Below are positions 1 through 10,233 of a stretch of DNA of 64,000 bases, in pieces. Origin of the DNA: Deltaproteobacteria bacterium IMCC39146 (GTDB lineage Bacteria > Desulfobacterota > Desulfuromonadia > Desulfuromonadales > BM103); assembly GCA_030005635.1 (NCBI GenBank), contig JARUHP010000012.1:43623-107622 (forward strand). Reading direction: 5' to 3'. The notes below the pieces were generated by a model. It did not search any database and was not told the DNA's origin. It was given only the letters and a program-made list of their open reading frames with translations. The first letter of the stretch is position 1. Each line of letters opens with the position of its first letter. A program made the position numbers and the translations under genes.

Positions 1-111
1 AAGTGTTCTCCAGATTCACATCACTTGTCAGAAATCATTTTTTATATACACTGTGCATTGATCAATTCGCCATATCTCGAATCCCGAGTACACGAGAATA
101 GAAATATCATC

Positions 112-2712
112 ATGCAAAAAACAAAGCTACTTGCCATCGCACTTCTCATCGCCGCCTCGGCTGGGGTCATGCTGCCGGCATATAATATTTTCAATCTGCA
201 ACCGGCAGTCTACCGGATGCTGATCGCGGCAACGGAACAGGATACCACCCGTATCGCCCTGTATATCTCTTCTTATGTTTTTCCGGAGATTGAGGGTATG
301 CCGCTGGAAGAACCAGCCTTCGGTGACCTGGTCAGAGAGATGTATGAGGTAAAGCGTACCTTTGGTCTGGTGAGCCTCAGAATTTTCTCCGCGGACGGGC
401 ATATTACCTTTTCAACGGCCAGCGAGGAGATCAGTCGGATTAATCGCCAGTCCTTTTTCGTAGAAAAGGTCGCTAAGGGACGAACTTACACCCAGGTGAG
501 TTCTCTCTCCTATCGCTCCCAACAAGGGCAATCGGCGAAGGCCTCTGTGGTTCAGACTTATGTGCCAATCACGCGCGCCGGGCAATTTGTCGGTGCGGTT
601 GAGATCGATTACAACATCACTGAACGCAAAGCGGCCCTGGATAATCTCATCCATAGGTCATCGGTTTTCCTGTTCCTGGTCGGTACTGGAGTATTGCTGG
701 TTTCGGTGCTCTTCGGTTTTCAATCGAAACGGGCATCTGCTCAGCAGCGCAAGGCCGAAAAAGAACTTCGTATTGCACACGGGCAATTACTGGACATTAT
801 CGAATTCCTGCCTGATGCGACCTTTGTTATCGACCGGGACGGCAAGGTCGTGGCATGGAACCGGGCCATGGAGGAAATCACCACTGTGCATAAAGATGCC
901 GTCCTCGGCAAAGGCAGCTACGAATACTCCATGGCGTTCTACGGTAAGCGGTGCCCCATGTTGATCGATGCTATTTATGGCGATGTTTCTAAAACCAGCG
1001 GGCACTACGATTATTTTGAAAAAAATGGTGTCACCCTGTTTGCTGAAACGACTCTTACCCTCCCTCATAGTCGCAAAAACGCCAATTTATGGGCAACCGC
1101 TTCACCCCTGCTTGATCAAGAGGGCAATTACGTTGGTGCCATTGAATCAATCCGGGATATCAGCGAACGCAAAACAGCTCAAAGAAGTCTCTCAGACAAG
1201 AATGTCCTGTTGGAGAACATCCTTAAGAATATCCCGCATGCTGTTTTCTGGAAAGACCATGATTCGGTATACCAGGGCTGTAACCTTAATTTTGCTGAAG
1301 TGGCAGGCCTTAGCGCACCTGAAGATATTGTTGGCAGAACAGATTTTGATCTGGCCTGGGAAAAAGAAGAGGCCGAATTTTACCGTCAATGCGATCAGGA
1401 GGTTATGGACAGTGGTGAACCGTTACTCGATATCGAAGAACCGCAACTGCAGGCTGATGGTAGAAACGCCATCTTGTTGACCAGCAAGGTTCCTCTGCGC
1501 AACGAAGCTGGAGAGGTGGTTGGCATACTCGGCATCTATGCCGATATTACAGAGCAGAGATCACTGGAAAAACAGCTTCGCCAGAGCCAGAGAATTGAGG
1601 CAGTTGGAACGCTCGCAGGTGGCATCGCCCATGACTTTAATAACATCCTGACAGCTGTAATCGGTTACACAGAATTCGCCATGGCTGACCTGCCGGTTGG
1701 ATCACAAACCCAGTTTCCCTTGAGCGAAGTCTTGAAGGCCGCCCACCGAGCCAAAGAGTTGGTTCAGCAGATTCTGATGTTTGGTCAACGGACGGAGCAG
1801 GAACATATGCCTACCTTTATCAACCCGATCAGCAAGGAGGCTCTTGAACTGCTGCGGGCCACCATCCCGAAGACAATCAAGATTTGCCAGGAGATCAACG
1901 AAGATGCCGGACCGGTACTTGCTGACCCAACCCAGATTCACCAGGTCATTATGAACCTGGGGACCAATGCTTGCCACGCTATGCAGAAGAATGGCGGAAC
2001 TCTCAAAGTGACCTTGGACAATCTTCATGTGAATGCAGAACTCGCGGCCTCCTCACCCGAACTTCATGAAGGGGACTATGTCCGCCTGTCCATTTCTGAC
2101 ACAGGCCACGGTATGGGACAGGATACACTTGAACATATTTTCGAGCCCTATTTCACGACTAAGAAGTTTGGTGAAGGGAGTGGGCTGGGACTCTCTGTGG
2201 TACATGGCATCATCATGGGCCATGGCGGGGCAATAACCGTGAAGGCAACTCCAGGGGAAGGGGCTTTGTTCATGATCTACCTGCCTCGAATATTTAATGA
2301 AGTGGCTCGCGTGATTACTGAACAGGAAAAGCTACCCAAGGGCAACGAGCGTATTCTTTTTGTCGATGATGAAGAGGCCTTGGTTCATTTGGGCCAGAAG
2401 AACCTTGAATCCCTCGGTTATGAAGTTACAACCGAGACAAGTGGTGTTGACGCATTGGAGTTGTTCCGCTCCGATCCCCAAGCCTTTGATCTGATCTTCA
2501 CGGATCAGACCATGCCGATCACCACCGGAATTCAATTGTCTGAGAAGATCCTTAATGTCAGGCCGGATATCCCAATTATCCTTTGTACAGGGTTCAGTGC
2601 GACAACCTCGGTTGAGACTGCCAAGTCGATTGGAATCAAGGAGTTTATCATGAAGCCTTTGACCAAACGGGATGTGGCACTGACCATACGTAAGGTGCTT
2701 GACGGAAACTGA
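112..2712 (+). CDS. Membrane hybrid sensor histidine kinase with two PAS domains and a receiver
   Basis: Product of about 866 residues. A first membrane helix (about 6-27), an extracytoplasmic sensor region of about 150 residues and a second helix (about 184-205) are followed by two PAS domains (about 225-340 and 365-480), a HisKA box [10 protein letters not shown] with the phospho-accepting His near 506, a HATPase domain with N-box [10 protein letters not shown] and GxGxG motifs, and a C-terminal receiver (from about 747) with FVDDEE and the acceptor Asp in IFTDQTMP. It should sense an unknown signal, autophosphorylate and pass phosphate to its own receiver. The frame is open from TTG at 25, but ATG at 112 gives a normal signal-anchor start, so I prefer it. 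No output regulator is adjacent. Family assignment is secure; the signal is unknown. Confidence 0.9.
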   Translation: MQKTKLLAIALLIAASAGVMLPAYNIFNLQPAVYRMLIAATEQDTTRIALYISSYVFPEIEGMPLEEPAFGDLVREMYEVKRTFGLVSLRIFSADGHITFSTASEEISRINRQSFFVEKVAKGRTYTQVSSLSYRSQQGQSAKASVVQTYVPITRAGQFVGAVEIDYNITERKAALDNLIHRSSVFLFLVGTGVLLVSVLFGFQSKRASAQQRKAEKELRIAHGQLLDIIEFLPDATFVIDRDGKVVAWNRAMEEITTVHKDAVLGKGSYEYSMAFYGKRCPMLIDAIYGDVSKTSGHYDYFEKNGVTLFAETTLTLPHSRKNANLWATASPLLDQEGNYVGAIESIRDISERKTAQRSLSDKNVLLENILKNIPHAVFWKDHDSVYQGCNLNFAEVAGLSAPEDIVGRTDFDLAWEKEEAEFYRQCDQEVMDSGEPLLDIEEPQLQADGRNAILLTSKVPLRNEAGEVVGILGIYADITEQRSLEKQLRQSQRIEAVGTLAGGIAHDFNNILTAVIGYTEFAMADLPVGSQTQFPLSEVLKAAHRAKELVQQILMFGQRTEQEHMPTFINPISKEALELLRATIPKTIKICQEINEDAGPVLADPTQIHQVIMNLGTNACHAMQKNGGTLKVTLDNLHVNAELAASSPELHEGDYVRLSISDTGHGMGQDTLEHIFEPYFTTKKFGEGSGLGLSVVHGIIMGHGGAITVKATPGEGALFMIYLPRIFNEVARVITEQEKLPKGNERILFVDDEEALVHLGQKNLESLGYEVTTETSGVDALELFRSDPQAFDLIFTDQTMPITTGIQLSEKILNVRPDIPIILCTGFSATTSVETAKSIGIKEFIMKPLTKRDVALTIRKVLDGN

Positions 2713-2728
2713 AACGAAACTTGGAGTT

Positions 2729-2753
2729 GGGGACACACAAATTGTGTGTCCCC
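2729..2753. repeat. GTGTCCCC palindromic repeat, copy 1
   Basis: A 25-nt palindrome with half-site GGGGACACACAA and an odd central base. It lies between the convergent ends of the sensor kinase and the MBL-fold gene, so it could also act as a bidirectional terminator. The same sequence recurs in many intergenic positions of the first 46 kb. Confidence 0.85.
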
Positions 2754-2758
2754 GAAAT

Positions 2759-3853
2759 TTATTGTCGAAGGATGGGGTTTGGCAACTCGCTCGGCAGCAG
2801 AGGCCGCGGAGTCATGTAGTCCGGCAGTTGCAAGAGTTGTGTGTCATGCGGTTGATCAAGCTCCGCGTACAGGCGTTGCGTGTCGCTGATGTATGACTTG
2901 CTCAGATGCATCGGCAGCAGAAGGCCGGGCTTGATGTGTCGGCTGATCCGGTTCAGATCGGTTGTGCAGAGGTGAGCAGAAATGCGGGCCTTCTCTTCAT
3001 CTTCCGCAAGAAAAGTGCACTCCGAGACCAGCAGCGTGACGTCCCTCATAAGCTCATAGACCTGGCTCAGATTATCCTGTGTCATGCCGATGTCGGTGAT
3101 ATAGCCGATGCTGGCAGGCGACACGTCTCGACAGATCTTTCGGTAGAGAGCTTCTGCATTATCGACCGTCTCAACCCGGTGGCCCTCCGCCGTCTCTTTC
3201 CATATATCAATCGGCCCGCTGTCGCAGCCGTCGGCATAAAAACGCTTCTCCAGATCCTTGAGCCATGGCCCTGGCAAGAGGCTCTCTTCATCGAGGCGCT
3301 GCCTGTCGATCAGGAAAGACGGCGCTTCGGTAACCCGGAAGATCAGCACCGGTATCTTGTGATCGCAGATTTCGGCTTCGACCTTCAGATGACGGGCCTG
3401 GTAAATGATTCGATCGTACCGGGCAAGGGTTTGTCGGTGTTGTGATGTGAACCCTCGACTGCCGGCAAACTCAAACTGCTCGATCTGTTGCGGGTGAACT
3501 TCATAAACCTCGAAGGTGCACCAGTTTTCCTCGGTCAGGTTCCAGTCGTAGCCTGCAAGCTTGTGACTGATCCGTTCGGCAATACCGGGCGGACCGTGGA
3601 TCTTTATGGTTCGTGGCGCAACAAGAACGTGCCGCAGGAGGTAATCGAAGCCCATCAGGTGGTCCATGTGGGCGTGGCTGACGAAAAGGGCATCAATCGA
3701 TCGCAAGACCCGTTTCGCCAGGTGGTGGAGTTGACCGCAGTCGAGCAGGATGCCGCGACCGGTTGGCCGGATATTGATGAGCATGACCGGATCATCGATC
3801 AAGCCGGAGAAAAAGCTTGGTTGCAGATAGCGGAACAGACCTAGCTCTTGCAT
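2759..3853 (-). CDS. MBL-fold metallohydrolase, ribonuclease Z-like
   Basis: A 364-residue metallo-beta-lactamase-fold protein. The zinc-binding motif HAHMDH follows strand residues ALFVS, and later metal ligands are plausible in TDIGMTQ, VSECTF and the LPMHLS stretch. Order and length fit the RNase Z/ElaC group (tRNA 3' processing), though it is longer than the usual 300-320 residues and an orthology call needs an alignment. It is transcribed leftward and lies 24 bp downstream of the phosphorylase gene, so the two may be co-transcribed. Its stop is 5 bp from a palindromic repeat. The start codon has only a weak ribosome-binding site. Fold confidence is high, exact substrate moderate. Confidence 0.8.
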   Translation of the reverse strand: MQELGLFRYLQPSFFSGLIDDPVMLINIRPTGRGILLDCGQLHHLAKRVLRSIDALFVSHAHMDHLMGFDYLLRHVLVAPRTIKIHGPPGIAERISHKLAGYDWNLTEENWCTFEVYEVHPQQIEQFEFAGSRGFTSQHRQTLARYDRIIYQARHLKVEAEICDHKIPVLIFRVTEAPSFLIDRQRLDEESLLPGPWLKDLEKRFYADGCDSGPIDIWKETAEGHRVETVDNAEALYRKICRDVSPASIGYITDIGMTQDNLSQVYELMRDVTLLVSECTFLAEDEEKARISAHLCTTDLNRISRHIKPGLLLPMHLSKSYISDTQRLYAELDQPHDTQLLQLPDYMTPRPLLPSELPNPILRQ

Positions 3854-3877
3854 GGATTCACATTCCCATTACCTTCG

Positions 3878-4663
3878 TCAGTCACTGCACAAACCCTGAA
3901 GCGCAGCCAGCGCAACCCGCACCGCATCTCGCTCGGCTTGTTGTTTGACAGCTAGGTCGACAGCCTCCGCCACCAGCCGTTCAGCCAGAACCGCGCAGAC
4001 ACAGCCTGCGGCAAAGCCATAAACCAGGCCCATTTTGAACAGCGTGCCGGACTCCATCTCGTAATTGAGGATCTTCAGCTGCCGGTACTCCTCGCTGATT
4101 CCCTGCAGGGAACGCAACAGGAACGGGTTGGCCGAGTCGCTGCGTTCCTGGCCTTCGTAGAAGGTGTCAACACTTGCCGTAACGCCCAGGTGCGATCTGA
4201 TGCCGAGTTTTTTCGCCGCTCCGGCCAGCGCCAGGGTGACATAGGGGTCGGCAGCGGCAGGGAACTCGACCGGGGCGATATCCAGGGCGGCTCCTTGTCG
4301 GCAGAGGGCGGCGTTCGAAATCACCAGGTCACCGGCCTTGACCTCTGTCGCGATGCCACCGCTGGTGCCGACCCTGATGATGGTGAGGATGCCGACTGAC
4401 ACCAGTTCGTTGACAACGATCGACAGTGATGGTGCGCCCATGCCGCTGGTAGAAGCGACAAACTTGCCGCCGTCGCTCATTTCACACAGGTAGCTGTGCA
4501 GGCCGCGGTTCTCCGAGAGCGTCGCCAGGCAGCTGACACCATCGGTCTCTTTTGCGATGCGCTGTGCGCGCTCCGGGTCGCCGCAGAGCAGCGCGGCGGT
4601 CGGCGGTACCACCCCGAGGTCATGTTTGCCGAAACCGATGTGGTAAAGGGGTTGCTGGGTCAT
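3878..4663 (-). CDS. udp: Nucleoside phosphorylase, uridine phosphorylase type
   Basis: 261 residues of the PNP/UDP phosphorylase superfamily. Visible hallmarks are the phosphate-loop region LLCGDPERA, the STSGMGAPS segment, the RVGTSGG motif, and YEMESGTLF, which in the family contacts the ribose and base. It should reversibly phosphorolyse uridine (or a related nucleoside) to base and ribose 1-phosphate in the cytoplasm. A Shine-Dalgarno AGGAGG precedes the ATG. A second, interrupted copy of the same gene lies at 28,213-29,010 and differs by a nonsense codon and many substitutions; this one is the intact copy. Substrate preference within the family is inferred. Confidence 0.88.
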   Translation of the reverse strand: MTQQPLYHIGFGKHDLGVVPPTAALLCGDPERAQRIAKETDGVSCLATLSENRGLHSYLCEMSDGGKFVASTSGMGAPSLSIVVNELVSVGILTIIRVGTSGGIATEVKAGDLVISNAALCRQGAALDIAPVEFPAAADPYVTLALAGAAKKLGIRSHLGVTASVDTFYEGQERSDSANPFLLRSLQGISEEYRQLKILNYEMESGTLFKMGLVYGFAAGCVCAVLAERLVAEAVDLAVKQQAERDAVRVALAALQGLCSD

Positions 4664-4791
4664 CTGTTGTCCTCCTGAAAGGCATTAAACCTAAGTACAA
4701 TAGTAGAATCTTCTCCACAGATCGTAACAATCAAAGTGGAGCGCGCTTTTGGCTGCAACAATCAATAGCTGCGATTTTAACCGTGCCTCTG

Positions 4792-7164
4792 CTAGGAAAG
4801 CCGGAAGCGAATCATTGTCGGCAACAGATAGGCCGTGGCTGCAAGCAGCAGCAAAAGGCTGTAGCCGAACTCGACGGCGAGAATGGTTGCAAGCGCGGCA
4901 CCTACAACCGAGAGACAGCTGTTGATTCCCCAGGCCCAGGGGACCTCGGCCTGGTGCGCCTGGTTGAGAAGTCTCAGCCCAAGCGGGAAAGGCATGCCCA
5001 TGATCACTGCGGCCGGTGTCAGCACCAGTACCGCCAGAGCAGTACGTAGCGGCATTGCCAGCGGCAAAGTCGTCTCCAAGAGCATCCCAAGCAGCACGAC
5101 ATAGAGCAGCAGGATGCTGCTTGTCGCGGCTGTCCATCGCCAGGGGCGACAAACACGGAATCGTCCTGTCAGTGCGCTGCCGGCTGCTGAACCGATCAGA
5201 AGAACGGCCACCACCAGCGCCGTCGCATAGACCGGATGGCCAAGATAAAGAACGAAGCGATGAATCAGGGCCAACTCTGTCCACATATAACCGACTCCCA
5301 GTCCTCCAAAATAGACCAGCACCTGCCAATGCGTGCCACTCCCCTTTGGCAGCCGGGTCAATGGCAACAGAATCAGCAAAGTCGCCAGCAACGACAGCAC
5401 CCCGGCGGCCAGAACGGCGACCAGCATCCCCAGTTCGATGAAGGGCAGGTTGCGCTGACCGTAGAGGCTGATCAGCGCATTGACTTGGCTCCAACGCAGG
5501 AACTGGGAGAAGAAGGGCTGATCATCGTCAACCGGTTTGATCCGGAAGGCATAGTTGTTGTAGAGCTGTGCTCTTTCGGGCCCCAGAACCGCATCAAAAA
5601 GCTGGAACAGGGAGTCATCTTGCAGGCGGTTGAAGTGCTGGCGCTCCTCCGGGCGGAGGTCGGGCAAGAGGGCCGGATCAAAGGCCCAGCGCTTTGCAAA
5701 CGATCTGATCGCGGCCAACTCAGCCTTCGTGTAGGGAGTCCGCTTGATGCAAAAGGTCAAGGTTCCCCAGCTACGGACAGCAGCAATCCGGTCTTGTGGA
5801 GTTGTGACCCCCGCCTCTTCAAGGGTTTCCACCAGGGTCGCCAGCAGGCGCAGTGGGGTTCGTACCGGATAATCGACCCAACTCGTTACGGTCAGCAGAC
5901 CTTGAGGGCTGAGCTTGCTCAAGGCCTGCTGCAAGGCTTCGCGGGTTAGCAGGGGCTGCTCGTGCAGGGCAAAGAGCCCGGCATTGCCGCCAAAACCGCC
6001 GACTTTAGGCAGTATGATCAGGTCGTATTGCTGTTGATCGCGGGCGAGCCACGTTCGCGAAACCTGTGTTTGCCACTTGACCTTGGGGTTGTTGAAGATT
6101 CGGCTGAAGCGGGTCGGTGCTGCTGTGCGCAACAGCTCAACCAGGGGCTTATGCGCTTCAACCGCAACAACCGTTTCGGCTCCCCGGTCGATCGCCATGG
6201 CCACATCGACACCGGTGCCGGCGTCTAGCACCAGCACTCTGCGAGGGATGCCCAGGGCATAGGGCAGGGCGAAGGTTGATGCGTTGCGAGGGTTGTCTTT
6301 CCCCGCGGCCTGGGGCAGGCTGCCGATGCTGTCTCCGTTGATGAAGACGGCCGGCGCTTGCGGCATTTCACCTGACCAGTTTAAGCTGACTCCAACAGCG
6401 CCACGCAGAACAGGTGCGTCCACAATATGGATTTGTCCGGCCGCAGCCGGTTGATTGGCCAGGATAGTGGCCTCTGGAAGATCGACTGCGCGGCGTAAAT
6501 CTTTATACTGCGAAAGTTCCAGCTCCGTCGCCTGCACCAGGAAGATCGTCACCAGTGCCAGGCTGACCACCAGGACGACGCGTGTATCAGGCCTGCTGCC
6601 CGGCAGCAGCACCGCCGCCGCTGCCAGAGCCAGAAACCCGAAGCAGGGAGGCAACTGCTGTGGCAGCAGCAGCGAGAGCCCTGCCAGACCGAGTAAACAA
6701 CCGAGACCGGAACCGAACATGTTGGCAAAATAGTAGCTGCCGATGCGTTCGGTTTCGAGGGTGAAGATCAAGCCGATGGTCAGAGCCCCGCAGGTAAACG
6801 GAAGCAGCAGAAGAAGAGCCACCGCAGCCAGTTTTAAGACCTCGCCGATATCGACAAACAACAGGAATGAATCAAACCCGCCAAACAAGCTCTGTGTCAT
6901 GGTCAGCGAACCTGCCAATGTCACAGCGCAGCAACAGAGCAGAAGCGGTAGCAGTTGTGCCTGTCGTGCTATCATCCATCGTCGGGTCAGGGCGAGGAGG
7001 GTGCCGGCAGCGCCGAAGCCGAGCAGGGCGATCGATATAACCAGGTAGGCGAAGTGGTGCCATTGACTGGTGGCCAGGATTTGCAGTAGCGCGAGCTGAA
7101 AGGCGAGCAGGGCGGCAGAGACGAGGGCCAGTGACAGATGTTTGCGGTTACACAGCCCGATCAT
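4792..7164 (-). CDS. Large membrane protein with a spermidine synthase-like domain between two membrane regions
   Basis: 790 residues. About seven or eight hydrophobic helices (1-215) are followed by a soluble Rossmann-type domain (about 290-500) with LVLDAGTGVDVAMA and VVAVEAHK, which resemble the nucleotide-binding part of spermidine synthases, and then by further helices (about 545-785). Such fused proteins are common in Deltaproteobacteria and usually annotated spermidine synthase-like; whether they bind polyamines is not established. The start overlaps the stop of the upstream pcm gene by ATGA, so the two are translationally coupled. The glycine motif GTGVD differs from the catalytic synthase signature, so I infer a methyltransferase-like or sensing role rather than classical SpeE activity. 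Confidence 0.7.
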   Translation of the reverse strand: MIGLCNRKHLSLALVSAALLAFQLALLQILATSQWHHFAYLVISIALLGFGAAGTLLALTRRWMIARQAQLLPLLLCCCAVTLAGSLTMTQSLFGGFDSFLLFVDIGEVLKLAAVALLLLLPFTCGALTIGLIFTLETERIGSYYFANMFGSGLGCLLGLAGLSLLLPQQLPPCFGFLALAAAAVLLPGSRPDTRVVLVVSLALVTIFLVQATELELSQYKDLRRAVDLPEATILANQPAAAGQIHIVDAPVLRGAVGVSLNWSGEMPQAPAVFINGDSIGSLPQAAGKDNPRNASTFALPYALGIPRRVLVLDAGTGVDVAMAIDRGAETVVAVEAHKPLVELLRTAAPTRFSRIFNNPKVKWQTQVSRTWLARDQQQYDLIILPKVGGFGGNAGLFALHEQPLLTREALQQALSKLSPQGLLTVTSWVDYPVRTPLRLLATLVETLEEAGVTTPQDRIAAVRSWGTLTFCIKRTPYTKAELAAIRSFAKRWAFDPALLPDLRPEERQHFNRLQDDSLFQLFDAVLGPERAQLYNNYAFRIKPVDDDQPFFSQFLRWSQVNALISLYGQRNLPFIELGMLVAVLAAGVLSLLATLLILLPLTRLPKGSGTHWQVLVYFGGLGVGYMWTELALIHRFVLYLGHPVYATALVVAVLLIGSAAGSALTGRFRVCRPWRWTAATSSILLLYVVLLGMLLETTLPLAMPLRTALAVLVLTPAAVIMGMPFPLGLRLLNQAHQAEVPWAWGINSCLSVVGAALATILAVEFGYSLLLLLAATAYLLPTMIRFRLS

Positions 7165-7883
7165 TCTTCATCGGTCCTCTTGAAAGGGACGAATCTTACC
7201 GGCATCAGGCTGGTTGAGATTGTCTTGCCGTCTCTTTTCTGGATGAGCATCAAGGTTTGTACGAAGAAAGGCGAGCCCACCGGGATGATCATCAGTCCCG
7301 ATTCAGCCAACTGCTCGATCAGCGGCGGGGGAACAAACTCAGCGGCTGCCGTAACAATAATCGCATCGAAAGGCGCTTGCTCCTTCCAGCCGTAATAACC
7401 GTCGGCAGACCTGGTTTCGACATTGGTGAAGCCCAGTTTCTTTAAGAGCACAGCAGCCGAATCCGCCAATTGCGGGATAATCTCTATGGAGTAAACGTGC
7501 GCCCCTGTAGCTGACAGTATCGCGGCCTGGTAGCCTGAACCGGTGCCGATCTCGAGAATTTTGCGCCCGGGGCCGGGCTTGATGATCTCGGTCATGAAAG
7601 CGACGATGAACGGCTGTGAAATGGTCTGCCCATGACCGATCGGCAAAGGGCGATCCTGATAAGCCTGGTGGGACATGGACCCTGGCACAAAGAGGTGGCG
7701 GGGCACTGTGCGCATGGCTGCCAGTGTTGTTGGGTCCTTGACTCCGCGCGCAAGAATCTGCTCTTTGACCATAGTCTCGCGCTCCTCTCCGCGTTCGCTT
7801 GAGGCGACTGCACCAAAGCATAAGAGCAAAACCAGGCAGAGCATAAGAACGCGGCTATAAGCCGATTCACGCCGTATCTGCAT
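7161..7883 (-). CDS. pcm: Protein-L-isoaspartate O-methyltransferase, probably exported
   Basis: About 240 residues. After a hydrophobic N-terminus (LMLCLVLLLCFGAVA) that looks like a signal peptide or anchor, the PCMT fold follows: VPRHLFVP, GHGQTISQPF, the SAM-binding ILEIGTGSGYQAA, and DAIIVTAAA. The family transfers methyl from SAM to isoaspartyl residues for protein repair. Most bacterial Pcm is cytoplasmic, so the leader suggests a periplasmic version; periplasmic SAM supply would then be a puzzle. I chose ATG 7883, which has GGGGGTG upstream, over GTG 7889. It is coupled to the membrane spermidine synthase-like gene by a 4-bp overlap. Confidence 0.85.
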   Translation of the reverse strand: MQIRRESAYSRVLMLCLVLLLCFGAVASSERGEERETMVKEQILARGVKDPTTLAAMRTVPRHLFVPGSMSHQAYQDRPLPIGHGQTISQPFIVAFMTEIIKPGPGRKILEIGTGSGYQAAILSATGAHVYSIEIIPQLADSAAVLLKKLGFTNVETRSADGYYGWKEQAPFDAIIVTAAAEFVPPPLIEQLAESGLMIIPVGSPFFVQTLMLIQKRDGKTISTSLMPVRFVPFKRTDEE

Positions 7884-7966
7884 AAGCACCCCCAGGGTGG
7901 TGGCAATCTACGACCCACCTGGGGCGTTAACGCGTCTGCTCCAGGTCGTCCACCATGCTCCTGAAG

Positions 7967-8485
7967 CTAGAGCATCCTTTCCCAGCTCACCCGGCAGAGA
8001 TCGGGGTCTCCCGCCCAGGAGATGTCGAGTTTGCCCCGATGGGCCTTGTGAAGAACGCGACCCAAGTGCTCGGCCAGTTTCTTGTCGGTGGTCTCGATGA
8101 CAAGCTTGTCATCGTCACGGATCTTACGAATAACCCTCTCAAAAGGGTTTTTCTCAAGAGCTTTGTGCTCTTCGTTTTTAAGAATCTGCTGTATCTCCTC
8201 TTCATGCTTCCACAGGTAACTGCCACTTAAGGTCACGATCCCTTCAGGGTAACCCGCGGCGATCTTCTGGCACGCCGGGCAGGTGATCCAGTTTGTTTTG
8301 GGGTCATTCTCCAGTTTACGATACTCTTCTTGATCTAGTGACCAGCGCTGCTGTTGGTAAACCGTTTTACAGGTCGTGCACAGTGACGGTTCTTTCAGTG
8401 CTTCCTCAGGCTTGAATGGGTCAAGGTTGGTTGGTTGGCGTCCGCGCTTGCTGCTGATGCCATATTTCCGAGTGTCTTTTTTCAT
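7967..8485 (-). CDS. Zinc-ribbon protein, BCAM0308-like
   Basis: 172 residues with a basic N-terminus, a first CxxC in LCTTCKTVY and a second in ITCPACQKI, which together look like a zinc ribbon, then a charged helical stretch and a C-terminal half with KLVIETTDKKLAEHLGRVLHKAHRG. I associate it with the uncharacterised BCAM0308-type family (recalled from memory, not searched). The LAEHLGRVLHKA segment resembles RNA-binding adaptor domains, but that is an inference. GGAGGAGATC stands before the ATG. It is a separate leftward unit between pcm and the nif genes. Confidence 0.6.
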   Translation of the reverse strand: MKKDTRKYGISSKRGRQPTNLDPFKPEEALKEPSLCTTCKTVYQQQRWSLDQEEYRKLENDPKTNWITCPACQKIAAGYPEGIVTLSGSYLWKHEEEIQQILKNEEHKALEKNPFERVIRKIRDDDKLVIETTDKKLAEHLGRVLHKAHRGKLDISWAGDPDLCRVSWERML

Positions 8486-8637
8486 GATCTCCTCCTTTCC
8501 CGTAGCCTATCCTTCTTCTTTTCTATTGTATCACTATTTTTCACAACCAAGTGCTCCGCAACGGACAAATAACAACTGTTTATTAACGAGTTAGCGGAAC
8601 AGCATGAATCCGGGGTTATTCCTGACAAGTCAAGTCA

Positions 8638-8659
8638 AGGGGCAACGAAGATTGCCCTT
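8638..8659 (-). terminator. Possible terminator after the nifU-nifS operon
   Basis: A short hairpin (GGGGCAA...TTGCCC) about 90 bp downstream of the last gene of the leftward nif operon. The following T tract is weak on the minus strand, so this is tentative. Confidence 0.35.
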
Positions 8660-8748
8660 CAGGAGTTGGGGCGCTGAATATTGTGTGCTCCATTTGAGTG
8701 GTCCCACATCCCAGTGGATTTATCTGTCGCAAGGTTAACTCAAAAAAC

Positions 8749-9018
8749 TCAGCGGTCCCAGTAGAGGTAGTGTGGCGATTCGGAGAGAAGTTCCAGACAG
8801 GCCGCCAATGAACCGATGAAATCGATCTGTTGCCAGCGTTTCAGGTTGTGGAAGTATTCGATCCGCCATTGTGCGTTATCATCGACGCGCATCAAGCGAG
8901 CGAAACTCTCATCCCCTTTAACCAGGTGTAGTTCATCGCCATCTGCGGTTACCGTGAACTCCGCCAGGACCTTGTCGGCCTTGATCAGGCGTTTTGCTTC
9001 TTCCAATATCTTTTTCAT
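8749..9018 (-). CDS. Small hypothetical protein in the nifU-nifS operon
   Basis: 89 residues with no motif I recognise. It begins MKKILEEAKRL, is acidic and mixed alpha/beta in appearance, has aromatic residues in WRIEYFHNLKRWQ, and ends YLYWDR. Its start lies 2 bp after the stop of nifS with a good GGAGA site, so it is certainly co-transcribed with the cysteine desulfurase. A role in Fe-S cluster assembly is suggested by position only. Confidence 0.7.
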   Translation of the reverse strand: MKKILEEAKRLIKADKVLAEFTVTADGDELHLVKGDESFARLMRVDDNAQWRIEYFHNLKRWQQIDFIGSLAACLELLSESPHYLYWDR

Positions 9019-9020
9019 GA

Positions 9021-10217
9021 TTATATCTCCAGGCAGTTGCGCTCATCATTCCAGTAAGGCGAGAGTTTGCGCAAGCGGGCGATAATATCTGGCAGGACCT
9101 CAATGATCCGCTCGATATCCTCTTGGTTATTGTAACGGCTCAAGCTGATACGCACCGAGCCGTGGATCGCGGTAAAAGGCACCTGCATTGCCTTAAGGAC
9201 GTGGGACGGGTCAAGTGTGCCGGAGGTGCAGGCCGAACCGCTCGAGGCGCAGATGCCATGGCGGCTCAACTCGAAGAGTATGGCTTCTCCCTCAATACCG
9301 TGGAACGCAAGGTTAAGGGTGTTCGGCAGGCGCACAGCGGCTTCTTTACCATTCACCTCTACGGCCGGGATGCGCTCGATCAGGGCTTTTTGTAAACGGT
9401 CACGGAGATTACGCACGCGGCCCTGCTCGTCGGGAACACCGGCTATGGCCAGTTCGCATGCTTTGGCGAGGCCAACGATATAGGGAACATTCTCGGTGCC
9501 GGCCCGGCGCCCCTTCTCCTGGTGACCACCGAGCATGAACGGACGCCAGCGTGTGCCGCGCCGCACGAACAGGCAACCGACTCCCTTCGGGGCATGGATC
9601 TTGTGCCCGGAGAAAGAGAGCAGGTCGACGTGCTGCAGATCGTCCTGCAGATCGACCGGCAGTTTGCCGAGCGCCTGGGTGGCGTCGGTATGCACCACGA
9701 TCTCCGCATCCGTCTCCTTGGCTATTCGCGCCAACTCGGCGACAGGGTAGCAGACACCCGTCTCATTGTTCGCCATCATAATGCTCACCACCAGGGTGTC
9801 GCTGCGCAGCGCCCTGACGTAGTCATCGAGCACCAACTCGCCGTTGCGATCCACCGACAAAAAGGTGACCTCCTGACCGCGGCGCTCCAGTTCCTTGCCG
9901 ATCTCCAGTACCGAAGGGTGTTCAATCGTGGTGGTGATGACATGGCCGCGCTTCGGATTGGCCTGCACTGTGCCGAACAGGGCGGCATTGTTGCTCTCTG
10001 TTGCCGAGCCGGTAAAGATAATCTGGTCCGGATCGATGTCGCCCAGACATCGGGCGACCGTTCTCCTGGCGCTCTCAATCGCTTCTGCCGAAGACCGGGC
10101 CGCGTCGTACATGGAGCTCGGGTTGAAGTAGTCGGAGGTCAAGTATGGTTGCATCACCGCCAACACCTCCGGGGCGATGGCGGTCGTCGCGTTGTTGTCG
10201 ACATAAACATTCTTCAT
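9021..10217 (-). CDS. nifS: Cysteine desulfurase
   Basis: 398 residues. The PLP enzyme signature is clear: VDNNATT at the N-terminus, the His of TTTIEHPSV, the PLP-lysine in SFSGHKIHAPKG, and the catalytic Cys loop SSGSACTSG. It removes sulfur from L-cysteine as a persulfide and hands it to the NifU scaffold. It sits 16 bp after nifU. No nitrogenase genes are in the window, so the pair probably serves general Fe-S assembly, as known for relatives in this order. NifS and IscS are hard to separate by eye; the NifU partner decides the name. Confidence 0.93.
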   Translation of the reverse strand: MKNVYVDNNATTAIAPEVLAVMQPYLTSDYFNPSSMYDAARSSAEAIESARRTVARCLGDIDPDQIIFTGSATESNNAALFGTVQANPKRGHVITTTIEHPSVLEIGKELERRGQEVTFLSVDRNGELVLDDYVRALRSDTLVVSIMMANNETGVCYPVAELARIAKETDAEIVVHTDATQALGKLPVDLQDDLQHVDLLSFSGHKIHAPKGVGCLFVRRGTRWRPFMLGGHQEKGRRAGTENVPYIVGLAKACELAIAGVPDEQGRVRNLRDRLQKALIERIPAVEVNGKEAAVRLPNTLNLAFHGIEGEAILFELSRHGICASSGSACTSGTLDPSHVLKAMQVPFTAIHGSVRISLSRYNNQEDIERIIEVLPDIIARLRKLSPYWNDERNCLEI

Positions 10218-10233
10218 CTCAAACCTCGCTCTG

